Positions 9,209 through 18,306 of a DNA stretch of 64,000 bases are shown here, piece after piece. The notes beneath the pieces are model-generated. The model saw nothing but the letters and a program-made list of their open reading frames with translations, was not told where the DNA came from and ran no database searches. This stretch comes from JBEKYD01 sp049509915. GTDB taxonomy: Bacteria; Acidobacteriota; Terriglobia; Bryobacterales; Bryobacteraceae. The stretch is taken from assembly GCA_049509915.1 (NCBI GenBank), contig JBEKZL010000026.1, positions 1 through 64,000 on the forward strand, given 5' to 3'. The number at the start of each line of letters is the position of its first letter. The stretch's first letter is position 1. Made by a program: the position numbers and the translations under genes.

Positions 9209-9922
9209 ATGGCTATCTTGAGCGGAATTCATCCGGTTCGAGAGGCGCTCGAAGCCGGCCGGTTGCTGGAGCGCGTGATGGTGGCTCAGGGGGCCGGCGG
9301 ACCGCGCCTGCAGGAGGTCGTCGACCTTGCCCGGCGTGCCGGCGTGCCGGTTCGCTTCGAGCCGCGCGCGGCGCTCGACCGGATCGCCGGCAGCCCGGCG
9401 CATCAGGGCGTGGTGGCGCTCGGAGCGGCGCGCCCATACGCCGATCTGGACGACGTGGCCGGCGCCGAACTGGTAGTGCTCCTCGACGGCGTGGAAGATC
9501 CGCATAACCTGGGCGCCATCGTTCGCACCGCCCACGCCGCCGGCGCCGGCGCGGTCGTTATCCCGGAGCGCCGCGCCGCCAGCCTCACCGACGTGGTCGC
9601 CAAAGCCGCCGCCGGCGCCCTGGAGCACCTGCCCGTGGCGCGCGTCACCAACCTGAACCGCACCCTGGAGGATCTCAAGAAACGCGGCTACTGGATCTAC
9701 GGCCTGGACGAGCGCGGCACCGAAACCTACGACCATGTGGAGTACGGTTCGCCCTGCGCCATCGTGCTCGGCGGTGAAGGCAAAGGCCTCCACGAGCAGG
9801 TCCGCAAACACTGCGATCTGCTGGTGCGCATTCCCGTGGCGGGCAAAATCTCGTCGCTCAATGTGTCCGTGGCCGCGGGGGTTGTCCTGTTCGAGTGGCG
9901 CCGGCGGCGTGGCGGAGCGTAG
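9209..9922 (+). CDS. rlmB: 23S rRNA (guanosine-2'-O)-methyltransferase RlmB-like
   Basis: A 237-residue TrmH/SpoU-family methyltransferase. An N-terminal substrate-binding domain (AILSGIHPVREALEAGRLLE, PHQGVVAL-like HQGVVALGAAR) precedes the SpoU knot motifs: LLDGVEDPHNLGAIVRTA (motif 1), AIVLGGEGKGL (motif 2) and RIPVAGKISSLNVSVAAGV (motif 3). Length and the two-domain layout match RlmB, which methylates G2251 in the 23S P-loop, rather than the shorter TrmL. It follows the Nudix gene by 10 nt in the same orientation. Confidence 0.92.
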   Translation: MAILSGIHPVREALEAGRLLERVMVAQGAGGPRLQEVVDLARRAGVPVRFEPRAALDRIAGSPAHQGVVALGAARPYADLDDVAGAELVVLLDGVEDPHNLGAIVRTAHAAGAGAVVIPERRAASLTDVVAKAAAGALEHLPVARVTNLNRTLEDLKKRGYWIYGLDERGTETYDHVEYGSPCAIVLGGEGKGLHEQVRKHCDLLVRIPVAGKISSLNVSVAAGVVLFEWRRRRGGA

Positions 9923-10023
9923 GAGATCTACCCACGATGCGATGTAAGGAAACATACGAGACCGGCCCCGGCCGCGATCAATGGCGCTAAATCTGCTCCA
10001 ATAGCTGCAGGAAGGAAGTCGCG

Positions 10024-10713
10024 ATGCCAGTGCCGTTCAGGAGGTTGAGCGTTGCCGGCCGGATTATGATGCTGCTCGTCCCTTCGCTCGGCGTGGCACA
10101 AGCCCCGCAGCAGAGCGGGACGCTCGCCATCGCTGGACATACCGGCACGGCTCCCGTCGTGAAGATATCGGGTAAGTCTTACGTCGAAGTGGAAGCGCTC
10201 GCCCGGCTGACGAACGGCTCCATCGCTTTTCGTGGAGATCGGATCACCCTAACACTCTCGGCCGCGCCACCAGCCACGGCGCCTCCGGCTCCGGCGCCGA
10301 ACCAGCCGCCCGAGAAAAAGGGTTACTCCCGAGACTTTCTAAGGGCCACCATCGACGCCATGACCGCGATCGGGGACTGGCGAAGCGCCATCGTGAATGC
10401 AATCCAGCATAGCTACCCGGTTACCGAAGACTATGCCGGTAGTTACCGCAGGACGGCCGAGAGCAAGGTCGACCTGGTCTCCGCCGCGGCGCCCACCGAT
10501 GCCGATCGGGAGTGCCTTGCCCTGGTGCGCAACGAACTTGCCGCCATGCAAAAGCTCAGCGACGAATATGTGGCGATGCAAAAAAACCAAACCTATGTCG
10601 CCCCGGATTCGATGGCCAGCGATCCCCTCGACCAGCAGGTTTTGAACTGCGCGCGCGGTTTGTCGTCGTTGCCGGCGGGCGGCGAGTTCCAGGACGTGGC
10701 GGCGTGCCACTGA
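10024..10713 (+). CDS. Secreted protein with copper-amine-oxidase-N-like domain, function unknown
   Basis: A 229-residue exported protein with a good ribosome site (AGGAAGGAAG) and an N-terminal signal peptide (MLLVPSLGVAQA). Residues about 40-85 (VVKISGKSYVEVEALARLTN, GSIAFRGDRITLTL) resemble the stalk-like domain found at the N-terminus of copper amine oxidase-type and cell-wall proteins. A proline/alanine linker follows, then an alpha-helical unknown region (FLRATIDAMTAIGDWRSAIV ... ALVRNELAAMQKLSDEYVAM). No catalytic motif was recognised. Such proteins recur in Acidobacteriota without assigned function. Confidence 0.75.
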   Translation: MPVPFRRLSVAGRIMMLLVPSLGVAQAPQQSGTLAIAGHTGTAPVVKISGKSYVEVEALARLTNGSIAFRGDRITLTLSAAPPATAPPAPAPNQPPEKKGYSRDFLRATIDAMTAIGDWRSAIVNAIQHSYPVTEDYAGSYRRTAESKVDLVSAAAPTDADRECLALVRNELAAMQKLSDEYVAMQKNQTYVAPDSMASDPLDQQVLNCARGLSSLPAGGEFQDVAACH

Positions 10714-10749
10714 GTTGGCCGCAAGAGACGATTGCCTTTCCCCGCATTG

Positions 10750-10755
10750 TAGAAT
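10750..10755 (+). promoter_or_regulatory. -10-like TAGAAT before ggt
   Basis: TAGAAT lies 7 nt upstream of the ATG at 10763, again a leaderless-type distance. Confidence 0.45.
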
Positions 10756-10762
10756 CGAAGGG

Positions 10763-12427
10763 ATGCGCTCCGCACTCGCTCTCCTGCTGACAGCCGTTTC
10801 CCTGCCGGTTTGGGCGGCCCAGCCGGTGCGCGGGCGTAAAGGCATGGTGGTGACTCGGGAGCCGCGCGCCACCGAAGTGGGCCTGAAGATTCTGCAGTCC
10901 GGCGGCAATGCCGTGGACGCTGCGGTAGCGGTAGGTTTCGCCCTCGCCGTCACCCATCCCTCTGCCGGGAATATCGGCGGCGGCGGATTCATGCTGATTC
11001 GCCTGGCCGATGGCCGCACCACGTTCCTCGATTTTCGCGAGCGCGCCCCCGCCGCCGCCTCCCGCAACATGTATCTGGACGCATCCGGTAACGCCACCCA
11101 GGATAGTATCGTCGGCTATCGCGCCTCTGGCGTTCCCGGTTCGATCGCCGGCTTTGAATACGCCGCCCGGAAGTATGGCCGCAAACCCTGGGCCGAGCTG
11201 GTCCGTCCCGCCGTGGAGCTGGCCTCCAAAGGCGTAACGCTTTCCTGGTCGGAAGCGAATCAGATGGAGAACGCGGCTCGCACGCTGGGGCGCTTTGCCG
11301 AATCGAAGCGCGTCTTCCTTCGCGAGGGCAACTATTATCAGCCCGGTGAGCTGTTTGTGCAGCCCGACCTGGCCCGCACCCTTTCACGGATCGAAAGACT
11401 GGGTGCCCGGGATTTCTACCATGGCGAAACCGCCCGCCTGCTGGCCAAGGACATGTCGGAACATGGCGGCCTGATCACCGCCGCCGACCTGGCCGCCTAT
11501 CGAGCCATCGAACGCGCACCGCTCACCGGCAAATACCGCGGCTACGACATTGTTACTTCGCCGCCGCCGTCCTCCGGTGGCATCGGCATCTTGCAGATGT
11601 TGGGAATGCTGGAAGCCACTGGCTACGAAAAAGGAGGAGCAGGTTCGGCGGAGGTTGTCCACTACATGACCGAGGCCATGCGCCGCTATTTCGCCGACCG
11701 CGCCGAGCACCTGGGCGATCCGGATTTCGTCAAAGTGCCGCTGCGCGGCCTCCTCGATCCGGCCTACATCGCCAGGCTCCGTGCGTCCATCGATCCCGAG
11801 CAGGCCACGCCTTCCAGCACCATTCACGCCGCCGCGTTTCTCTCTCCCGAAGCCAACGAGACCACCCACTACACCATCGCCGACGGCGAGGGCAACCTGG
11901 CCCTGGTCACCTACACCCTCAACGGCGGCTATGGCAGCAAGGTCACCGCAACCGGCCTCGGCTTTCTGCTCAACAACGAAATGGACGATTTCGCGGCCAA
12001 GCCCGGCTCGCCCAACATGTTCGGCCTGGTACAGGGCGAGAACAACGCCATTCAGGCGCACAAGACGCCGTTGTCGTCCATGGCGCCCACCATCGTGCTT
12101 AAAGACGGCAAGCCTTACCTGGCGCTGGGCTCCCCCGGCGGCGCCACCATCATCAATACCGTTCTCGAAGTGCTGGTGAACGCGATCGACTTCGGCATGA
12201 ACGTGCAGGACGCGGTCAACTGGCCCCGCTTCCATCACCAGTGGCTCCCGGACCAGTTGCAGATCGAGAACGGCTATTCGCCGGACACGATCGCCCTGCT
12301 GGAAAAGCGCGGGTATAAGATCCGGCGCGTCAATTCGCAGGGCGAATGCGCCGCTATCCTGATGGAAAACGGCTGGCTGGAGGGTGCGGCCGATCCCCGC
12401 ACCGAAGCTACCGCCGCCGGCTACTGA
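10763..12427 (+). CDS. ggt: Gamma-glutamyltransferase
   Basis: A 554-residue periplasmic Ntn-hydrolase that cleaves or transfers the gamma-glutamyl group of glutathione-type compounds. The start at 10763 gives a signal peptide (LALLLTAVSLPVWAAQ); a longer frame from 10715 lacks support. Family signatures are clear: LKILQSGGNAVDAAVAVGFA, HPSAGNIGGGGFM, LDFRERAP (glutamate-binding Arg), then NETTHYTIADGEGN, where the Thr before HY is the expected autoprocessing nucleophile, and GFLLNNEMDDF with the C-terminal GSPGGATI. Length matches full GGT with large and small subunits in one precursor. No operon partner is obvious. Confidence 0.93.
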   Translation: MRSALALLLTAVSLPVWAAQPVRGRKGMVVTREPRATEVGLKILQSGGNAVDAAVAVGFALAVTHPSAGNIGGGGFMLIRLADGRTTFLDFRERAPAAASRNMYLDASGNATQDSIVGYRASGVPGSIAGFEYAARKYGRKPWAELVRPAVELASKGVTLSWSEANQMENAARTLGRFAESKRVFLREGNYYQPGELFVQPDLARTLSRIERLGARDFYHGETARLLAKDMSEHGGLITAADLAAYRAIERAPLTGKYRGYDIVTSPPPSSGGIGILQMLGMLEATGYEKGGAGSAEVVHYMTEAMRRYFADRAEHLGDPDFVKVPLRGLLDPAYIARLRASIDPEQATPSSTIHAAAFLSPEANETTHYTIADGEGNLALVTYTLNGGYGSKVTATGLGFLLNNEMDDFAAKPGSPNMFGLVQGENNAIQAHKTPLSSMAPTIVLKDGKPYLALGSPGGATIINTVLEVLVNAIDFGMNVQDAVNWPRFHHQWLPDQLQIENGYSPDTIALLEKRGYKIRRVNSQGECAAILMENGWLEGAADPRTEATAAGY

Positions 12428-12529
12428 ACCGAGGCATAGTGATAGAGCTTACAATGAGCGCAGGAGCGCGGACCACCGGCAATACCAGGGCCGCGCGCGA
12501 ACCATGGCGTACGCCCCACGATAAATAAC

Positions 12530-13360
12530 ATGAAGCACGTTCTTTCCACGCACGTCTTCGTCAATCACCGCCTCACCACTGCCCTGCTCGGCAAGGTGCA
12601 ACAGGCCGGCTTTCCGGCGGTGGAAATCTTTTGCGCCCGGCAACATCTGGATTATCGCGATAAGGCCCAGATCGCCGAGCTCAGCCACTGGTTTCGCGAT
12701 TCCGAGCTGAAGCTCCACGCGCTCCATGCGCCCATGTATACCGATGAAATCTGGGGCCGCTCCGGACCGCATGCCGTCATCACCCTCACCCATACGGTCA
12801 AAGGCTTGCGTTTGCAGGCGGTGGACGAAATTAAGCGGGCCCTCGAAATCGGCGAGGCCATCCCTTGCCGCTACCTGGTCCAGCACCTCGGCGTGAGCGG
12901 CGAAGAGTTCGATTTGCGCAAAGTCGACGCCGCCTTTGCCGCCCTCGAAGAGCTGAAAATCTTCGCCGGACAGCGCGGCATCGAGATTCTGCTCGAAAAT
13001 ATTCCCAACGAATTATCCAGCGCCGCGCGCCTGGTGCAATTCGACGCGCTCACGCACCTGCGTCTGAACTTCGTCTTCGACACCGGCCACGCCAACCTTG
13101 CCGAAGGCGTGGAAGCCGCTTTCGTCCTCATGAAGGACCGCATCCGCTCGACCCACGTCCACGACAACGATGGCAAGGCTGACCAGCATCTGTTCCCCAC
13201 TATGAGCGAGACAGGAACCATAGACTGGAAAAGGACCATGGAGTTGCTGCGCGGCGGCGGAGAGCAATACCCGTTGCTTCTGGAACTGAAGGAAAAGCCC
13301 GAAGTTCCCAACGCGCTCGAAGCCGCAAAGCAGATTTTCGACCGCCTGGAACAACTGTAA
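12530..13360 (+). CDS. Sugar phosphate isomerase/epimerase-like TIM-barrel protein
   Basis: A 276-residue xylose isomerase-like TIM barrel (AP endonuclease family 2 fold). Supporting motifs are GFPAVEIFCARQHLDY near the N-terminus, LHALHAPMY (His), IPCRYLVQHLG, IEILLENIPNE (Glu ligand), NFVFDTGHANLAEG (Asp/His ligands), RSTHVHDNDGKADQHLFP (His-Asp-His) and LLLELKEKPE. These are the metal-binding residues of the fold. The substrate (a keto-sugar, inositol derivative or similar) cannot be identified. It lies 3 nt upstream of asnS, so the two are probably cotranscribed. The preceding 100 bases contain a TTACAAT element but no gene. Confidence 0.85.
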   Translation: MKHVLSTHVFVNHRLTTALLGKVQQAGFPAVEIFCARQHLDYRDKAQIAELSHWFRDSELKLHALHAPMYTDEIWGRSGPHAVITLTHTVKGLRLQAVDEIKRALEIGEAIPCRYLVQHLGVSGEEFDLRKVDAAFAALEELKIFAGQRGIEILLENIPNELSSAARLVQFDALTHLRLNFVFDTGHANLAEGVEAAFVLMKDRIRSTHVHDNDGKADQHLFPTMSETGTIDWKRTMELLRGGGEQYPLLLELKEKPEVPNALEAAKQIFDRLEQL

Positions 13361-13363
13361 GCA

Positions 13364-14671
13364 ATGACCCCGCGAATTCGTATTCAAGACGCCCACGCCC
13401 ATGCCGGCGAATCGGTCGAGATCGCCGGCTGGCTCTACAACCTGCGCCGCTCCGGCAAGATCGCCTTCCCCATCCTGCGCGACGGCTCCGGCCTGATGCA
13501 ATGCGTGGCGGTGAAAAACGCCCTCGGCGAGGAGCTGTTTGAAACCGTCAAGAACCTCACCCAGGAATCGTCTCTCATCGTCACCGGCAGGATTCGCGCC
13601 GAGCAGCGCGCTCCCGGCGGTTACGAAATGGACGTCGAGAAGATCGAGGTCCTGCAGCGTGTCTCCGAGGCCGATCCCTACCCCATCACTCCTAAGGAGC
13701 ACGGCGTCGATTTCCTGATGGACCACCGCCATCTCTGGCTGCGCAGCCAGCGCCAGCACGCCATCCTCCGTGTGCGCCACGAAGTCATCAAGGCCGTGCG
13801 CGACTATTTCGATTCCCACGGCTTCACCCTGGTGGATACGCCCATCTTCACCCCGGCGGCGTGCGAAGGCACCACGACCCTGTTCGAGGTGGATTATTTC
13901 GAAGACAGCAAAGCCTACCTCACCCAGTCCGGCCAGCTCTACAACGAAGCCACGGCGATGGCACTCGGCAAGACCTACTGTTTCGGCCCCACCTTCCGCG
14001 CCGAAAAATCCAAGACCCGCCGCCACCTTACCGAATTCTGGATGGTCGAACCGGAAATGGCCTTTGCCACTCTGGAAGACGTCAAGCGCGTGGCCGAGGA
14101 AATGCTGGTTTCGATCGTGGGCCGCGTGCTCGAAAACCGAAAAGAAGAGCTGAAGCGGCTGGAGCGCGACGTCACCAAGCTCGAAGCCATTCAAGCGCCG
14201 TTTCCCCGCATCAGCTACGACGAAGCCGTCGGCATTCTCCAGGCCAAAGGCAGCGAGATTCAATGGGGCGGCGATTTCGGCGGTACCGACGAAACCCTGC
14301 TCACCCAGGACCGCGACCGTCCCATCATGGTCGACCGCTTTCCCGCCGCCTTCAAGGCGTTCTACTTTCAGCCGGCGCCGGATCGCGACGACGTCGTGCT
14401 GGGCGTCGACGTGCTGGCTCCGGAAGGCTACGGCGAAATCATCGGCGGCGGCCAGCGCATCCACGACCTGGACCTGCTGCTCGCCCGCATCGAGCAGCAC
14501 CACCTGCCCAAGGAAGCGTTCGACTGGTACATCGACCTGCGCAAGTACGGTTCCGTCCCGCACGGCGGTTTCGGCATGGGCATCGAGCGCTGCGTGGCCT
14601 GGATCTGCGGCCTCGAGCACATTCGCGAAACCATCGCCTTCCCTAGAATGCTCTACCGCCTGCACCCGTAA
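13364..14671 (+). CDS. asnS: Asparaginyl-tRNA synthetase
   Basis: A 435-residue class IIb synthetase that charges tRNA-Asn. An N-terminal OB-fold anticodon domain (VEIAGWLYNLRRSGKIAFPI, RDGSGLMQCV) precedes the catalytic domain with motif 1 (FTLVDTPIFTPAACEGTTTL), motif 2 (GPTFRAEKSKTRRHLTEFWM) and motif 3 (PHGGFGMGIERCVAWICGL). The length is standard and no frameshift is seen. It may share a transcript with the upstream TIM-barrel gene. A palindromic repeat begins 6 nt after the stop and could act as the transcript end. Confidence 0.96.
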   Translation: MTPRIRIQDAHAHAGESVEIAGWLYNLRRSGKIAFPILRDGSGLMQCVAVKNALGEELFETVKNLTQESSLIVTGRIRAEQRAPGGYEMDVEKIEVLQRVSEADPYPITPKEHGVDFLMDHRHLWLRSQRQHAILRVRHEVIKAVRDYFDSHGFTLVDTPIFTPAACEGTTTLFEVDYFEDSKAYLTQSGQLYNEATAMALGKTYCFGPTFRAEKSKTRRHLTEFWMVEPEMAFATLEDVKRVAEEMLVSIVGRVLENRKEELKRLERDVTKLEAIQAPFPRISYDEAVGILQAKGSEIQWGGDFGGTDETLLTQDRDRPIMVDRFPAAFKAFYFQPAPDRDDVVLGVDVLAPEGYGEIIGGGQRIHDLDLLLARIEQHHLPKEAFDWYIDLRKYGSVPHGGFGMGIERCVAWICGLEHIRETIAFPRMLYRLHP

Positions 14672-14677
14672 GAATTG

Positions 14678-14767
14678 ATAGCCACAGATGAACACAGGTA
14701 AACACAGATGAAAACTAACCGATGTGTTCGTCTCTTGTTTGCGTTCATCTGTGTTCATCCGCGGCTA
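14678..14767. repeat. Dispersed palindromic repeat, copy 1
   Basis: Imperfect inverted repeat between asnS and arginase. The left arm begins ATAGCCACAGATGAACACAG and the right arm ends GTTCATCCGCGGCTAT; 23 of about 28 positions pair. It is built from tandem ACACAGATGAA-like units. Related copies are at 35040-35107, 52005-52056 and 54126-54225. It may fold as a long RNA hairpin on either strand. Confidence 0.85.
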
Positions 14768-14813
14768 TTTTTCTTAGCTGGCACGCACTCTGCTGTTGAC
14801 GGACAGTAACCTT

Positions 14814-15728
14814 ATGCCCCATTCTCACATCGCCATCGTGGGCGCGCCGCTCGACCTCGGCCAGGGTCGCCGCGGCGTCGATATGGGCCCATCCGCGGTT
14901 CGCGTGGCCGGCCTCAATGCGCGCCTGGCCGGTTTGGGTTACGAAGTAACGGACCTGGGCAATATCTTCGTGGAGCAGGCCGAAGCCGCTTCCCCGGGCG
15001 ACCCTCACGCCAAGTACCTGGAACAAATTGCCGCCGCTTGCACCCTGCTCGGCGAGCGCGTGTGCCGGGCCTTGGCCGACGGCTTCGTGCCCGTGGTGCT
15101 GGGCGGCGATCACTCCGTCGCCGTGGGCACCGTCAGCGGCGCGGCCAAAGCCTTTCGCGAGCGCGGCGTCACCATCGGCCTCATCTGGCTCGATGCCCAT
15201 GCCGACATGAATACGCCCGGCTCCAGCCCTAGCGGCAACATCCACGGTATGCCGCTGGCTTGCCTGGTGGGCGCCGGCCCGCCCGAACTGACCGAGCTGA
15301 TGGGGCCGCGGCCGACGGTCGAGCCCCGCAATACCGTCATCGTCGGCTTGCGCGACGTCGACCTGGTCGAGAAAGCCTTCGTCCGCGAAAGCGGCGTCCG
15401 CGCCTTCACCATGCGCGACATCGACGAGCGCGGCATGCGCGCGGTGATCGACGACGCCATCCGCATCGCCACCGACGGCACCGCCGGTTTCCACCTTTCG
15501 CTCGACATGGATTTCGTCGATCCCGCCGACGCTCCCGGCGTGGGTACGCCCGTCCGCGGCGGCGCCACTTACCGCGAAGCTCATTTGGCCATGGAAATGA
15601 TCTGCGATTCTGGCAAGATGGTCTCCATGGAGGCGGTGGAGGTGAACCCGGTGATCGACGAATCCAATCGCACCGCCAGTCTCGCCGTCGAGCTCATCAT
15701 GTCCGGATTGGGAAAACGAATTCTATGA
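14814..15728 (+). CDS. rocF: Arginase
   Basis: A 304-residue ureohydrolase that splits arginine to ornithine and urea. Binuclear manganese motifs are present: VVLGGDHSVAVG, IWLDAHADMNTP and SLDMDFVDPADAPGVGTP, plus the GRRGVDMGPSAVR start typical of arginases rather than agmatinases. The NIHGMPLA substrate loop is also visible. I chose the ATG at 14814 over a TTG at 14796. Its stop overlaps the ddl start by 4 nt (ATGA), so the two are translationally coupled. Why arginine breakdown would be tied to D-Ala-D-Ala ligation is not clear. Confidence 0.93.
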   Translation: MPHSHIAIVGAPLDLGQGRRGVDMGPSAVRVAGLNARLAGLGYEVTDLGNIFVEQAEAASPGDPHAKYLEQIAAACTLLGERVCRALADGFVPVVLGGDHSVAVGTVSGAAKAFRERGVTIGLIWLDAHADMNTPGSSPSGNIHGMPLACLVGAGPPELTELMGPRPTVEPRNTVIVGLRDVDLVEKAFVRESGVRAFTMRDIDERGMRAVIDDAIRIATDGTAGFHLSLDMDFVDPADAPGVGTPVRGGATYREAHLAMEMICDSGKMVSMEAVEVNPVIDESNRTASLAVELIMSGLGKRIL

Positions 15729-16702
15729 AAACTCGCATTGCCGTGGTGTACGGCGGCCGTTCCGGAGAGCACGAAATCTCGCTCCGCTCGGCCCGTGCCG
15801 TCATCGCCCATTTAGACCCCGACCGCTACCAGACCAGCGAATTCCTGATCGGCAAAGACGGCCGCTGGCATCCCCGCCCGATTCTGCCCGAGCCCGGCGC
15901 CCATCCCGAAATCGACGTGGTGTTTCCCGTATTGCACGGCACCTTCGGTGAAGACGGCACCGTGCAGGGCTTGCTGGAACTGGCCGACCTGCCCTACGTC
16001 GGCGCCGGCGTCATGGCCTCGTCCGTTTCCATGGACAAGGAAATGATGAAGCGTGTCTGCCGGGAACGCATGTTGCCCATTGTTGACTACGTCACCCTCG
16101 CCCGCGGCACCGCCGATCCGGTGCCCGCCTGCGCTCCTCTGGGTTTTCCGGTCTTCGTCAAACCCGCCAACCTGGGCTCGTCGGTGGGTATATCAAAGGC
16201 GCACGATGCGGAAGAACTGCGCGCGGCCGTCGCCCTCGCCGCCGAATTTGACCATAAGATCGTGGTGGAGCGCGCCATTGCCGGCCGCGAGCTCGAGTGC
16301 GCCGTGCTCGGCAACCAATCGCCCCAGGCCTCGCTGCCTTGCGAGATCCTGCCTTCGCGCGAATTCTACGATTACGAAGATAAGTACCTTCTCGACCTGG
16401 CGCGTACCGAAGTCCCCGCCAAACTGGACCCGGCTACCACCGCTGAGCTGCGCCGCCTGGCGGTGGAATGCTTCAAGGCAGTGGAGTGCGAGGGCATGGG
16501 CCGCGTGGATTTCCTGTTCGAATCCGCCACCGGCAAGCTCTATCTGAACGAGATCAACACCATCCCCGGCTTCACTTCCATCAGCATGTACCCCAAAATG
16601 TGGGAGCATAGCGGCCTGGAATTCCCAGCCTTGCTCGACCGCCTGATCGCCCTGGCCCTGGAGCGCCATGGCCGGAAAAAAGTGACCCGCTTCACGCGCT
16701 AA
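15725..16702 (+). CDS. ddl: D-alanine--D-alanine ligase
   Basis: A 325-residue ATP-grasp enzyme that makes the D-Ala-D-Ala dipeptide for peptidoglycan. The N-terminal domain carries VVYGGRSGEHEISLRSA, then FPVLHGTFGEDGTVQGLLEL and GAGVMASSVSMDKEMMK. The ATP-grasp part has FPVFVKPANLGSSVGISKA, VERAIAGRELECAVLG and the metal site MGRVDFLF ... LYLNEINTIPGFTSISMYPK. All key residues are visible. The start at 15725 overlaps the arginase stop; a longer frame further upstream lies inside arginase and was rejected. Confidence 0.95.
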   Translation: MKTRIAVVYGGRSGEHEISLRSARAVIAHLDPDRYQTSEFLIGKDGRWHPRPILPEPGAHPEIDVVFPVLHGTFGEDGTVQGLLELADLPYVGAGVMASSVSMDKEMMKRVCRERMLPIVDYVTLARGTADPVPACAPLGFPVFVKPANLGSSVGISKAHDAEELRAAVALAAEFDHKIVVERAIAGRELECAVLGNQSPQASLPCEILPSREFYDYEDKYLLDLARTEVPAKLDPATTAELRRLAVECFKAVECEGMGRVDFLFESATGKLYLNEINTIPGFTSISMYPKMWEHSGLEFPALLDRLIALALERHGRKKVTRFTR

Positions 16703-16778
16703 CCTGCCCGCAACCGCTTTGCTTCGACCCGTCAGGCCTGGAACGGAACTCCAACTGCACTATAGGACGGTGAGGGGA

Positions 16779-18302
16779 ATGGCGATGCGAATCCAACCTA
16801 TACAAACTGCAGTAATTGGTTTTTTTCTCACAATGCCCGCATGGGCCCAATCGGTTCCGATTTACCAGGTGAATGTGGTCGAACGGTCGGTCCGCGCCGT
16901 CAACTACCAATATCATGCCGGTCCCGTGCCCATCGATTTTCAAGGCACGGTACTGCTGCCTCGCGCCAAAGGGCAAGCTACGGTGGAAGCCCGGGATGGA
17001 CGGACCTCGATTGACGCCCATGTCGATGGTCTGGAACCTTCCGTCAGATTCGGGCCCGAATATCTTACTTATGTCTTATGGGCCATCACGCCGGAGGGGC
17101 GAGCCAAGAACTTGGGCGAAATGCTTGCCGGCCCTTCCAATAAAGCTCACCTGCAGGTAACCACCGAGTTGGCCACCTTCGGCATGCTGATCACCGCCGA
17201 GCCGTACGCCAGCGTACGCCAGCCGAGCGACGTGGTGGTGATGGAGAACCAGCTACGCTCCGATACTTCTTACTCGATCGAATCGATCGAGGTGAAATAC
17301 GGCCTGATGCCGCGCGGTACCTACACCTACCAGGTGCCGCCCGACGGAAAAGCGCCGGAACCTGCTGGTCCGGCGGTATCGATGAACCAGTATCAGGCCA
17401 TCATGGCTGTGTATCAGGCGCAGAACGCGGTGCAGATCGCCGAATCGAAATCCGCCGCCCAATACGCCCCGGATATTTTCGCCAAGGCGCGGCAACAATA
17501 TGAGGCTGCCAGGAATTTGCAGGAGAATAAGGGCGACTGGAACCTGGTGGTGACGGCCGCGCACCAGGCCGCGCAAACAGCGGAAGACGCGCGTCTGGTG
17601 GCGGAAAAGAACCAGCAGGAAGCCGAGCTGGCGCAGGCCAAACAGCAGGCCGAGGCCGAACGCCAGATGCGCCTGGAAACGCAGGCCAGGCTGGACCGGG
17701 AGACTGCCGCTCGCCAACAGGCTGAAGCCCAGGCCGATGCCAATGCCCAAGCCGCCGAATCCGCCGCCGTTCAAACCCAACCCTCTAGGCTGGCTCCCCA
17801 ACCGCCAGCCGATTCGTACCGGCAGATGTCCAACCAGCCCGACGATGCCGGGCAGCGGAAGCGCGAGCTGCGTTTGAACCTGCTGCAGCAGTTGAGTGGA
17901 CCGTTTGCCACTCGCGACACGCCGCGCGGCGTGGTGCAGGTGATTCCCGCCTCGGAATTGCGCGGAGATGAGCTTCCGGCCCAAGCCGTCGGGACCTTCA
18001 GCCGGATCGCGTCCATGCTGACTGCCAATGCGGGGCTGCGGGTCGAAGTGGATGGATTCTCGGACGCGGCGGACGATGCTGCTTGCTATCAGCGCGCCCG
18101 CGCGGTGCGCGACCTGCTGGTGAGCGCCGGGGTCTCGCCCAACGCCATTACCGTCCGCGCCCTGGGCAATAACGATCCGCTCGCGTCCAACGCCACACCC
18201 GCGGGACGCGAACAGAATCGGCGCGTGGAAGTGGTGATCTCGGGCGATCCTATTGGAACGCTGGCGTCGTGGGACAGGACTTATAACGTCGCCCCGCGGT
18301 GA
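16779..18302 (+). CDS. OmpA-family outer-membrane protein, paralogue 1
   Basis: A 507-residue protein. The start at 16779 follows GAGGGGA and TATAGG (16761-16766) and gives a signal peptide ending MPAWAQ. Residues about 15-180 form a conserved domain shared with the paralogue at 26689-28299 (VNYQYHAGPVPIDFQGT, YLTYVLWAITPEGR, FGMLITAEPYASVRQPSDVV). A DUF4398-like helical segment and a long Ala/Gln/Glu coiled coil (about 230-340) follow, then a C-terminal OmpA domain. That OmpA domain is degenerate: the usual TDxxGxxxxNxxLSxxRA reads GFSDAADDAACYQRARAVRD, shorter and without the canonical Asn-Leu-Ser, though NRRVEVVISG is intact. It probably spans periplasm to cell wall. Confidence 0.85.
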   Translation: MAMRIQPIQTAVIGFFLTMPAWAQSVPIYQVNVVERSVRAVNYQYHAGPVPIDFQGTVLLPRAKGQATVEARDGRTSIDAHVDGLEPSVRFGPEYLTYVLWAITPEGRAKNLGEMLAGPSNKAHLQVTTELATFGMLITAEPYASVRQPSDVVVMENQLRSDTSYSIESIEVKYGLMPRGTYTYQVPPDGKAPEPAGPAVSMNQYQAIMAVYQAQNAVQIAESKSAAQYAPDIFAKARQQYEAARNLQENKGDWNLVVTAAHQAAQTAEDARLVAEKNQQEAELAQAKQQAEAERQMRLETQARLDRETAARQQAEAQADANAQAAESAAVQTQPSRLAPQPPADSYRQMSNQPDDAGQRKRELRLNLLQQLSGPFATRDTPRGVVQVIPASELRGDELPAQAVGTFSRIASMLTANAGLRVEVDGFSDAADDAACYQRARAVRDLLVSAGVSPNAITVRALGNNDPLASNATPAGREQNRRVEVVISGDPIGTLASWDRTYNVAPR

Positions 18303-18306
18303 GATT

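Noticed and set aside
8567..9955. A 462-residue minus-strand frame across the Nudix and rlmB genes
   Set aside because: Both genes on the plus strand have complete family motifs, and the antisense product has none.
13013..14758. A 581-residue open frame on the minus strand opposite asnS
   Set aside because: It is antisense to a clear asparaginyl-tRNA synthetase and contains no recognisable domain; GC-rich codon bias creates such long shadows.
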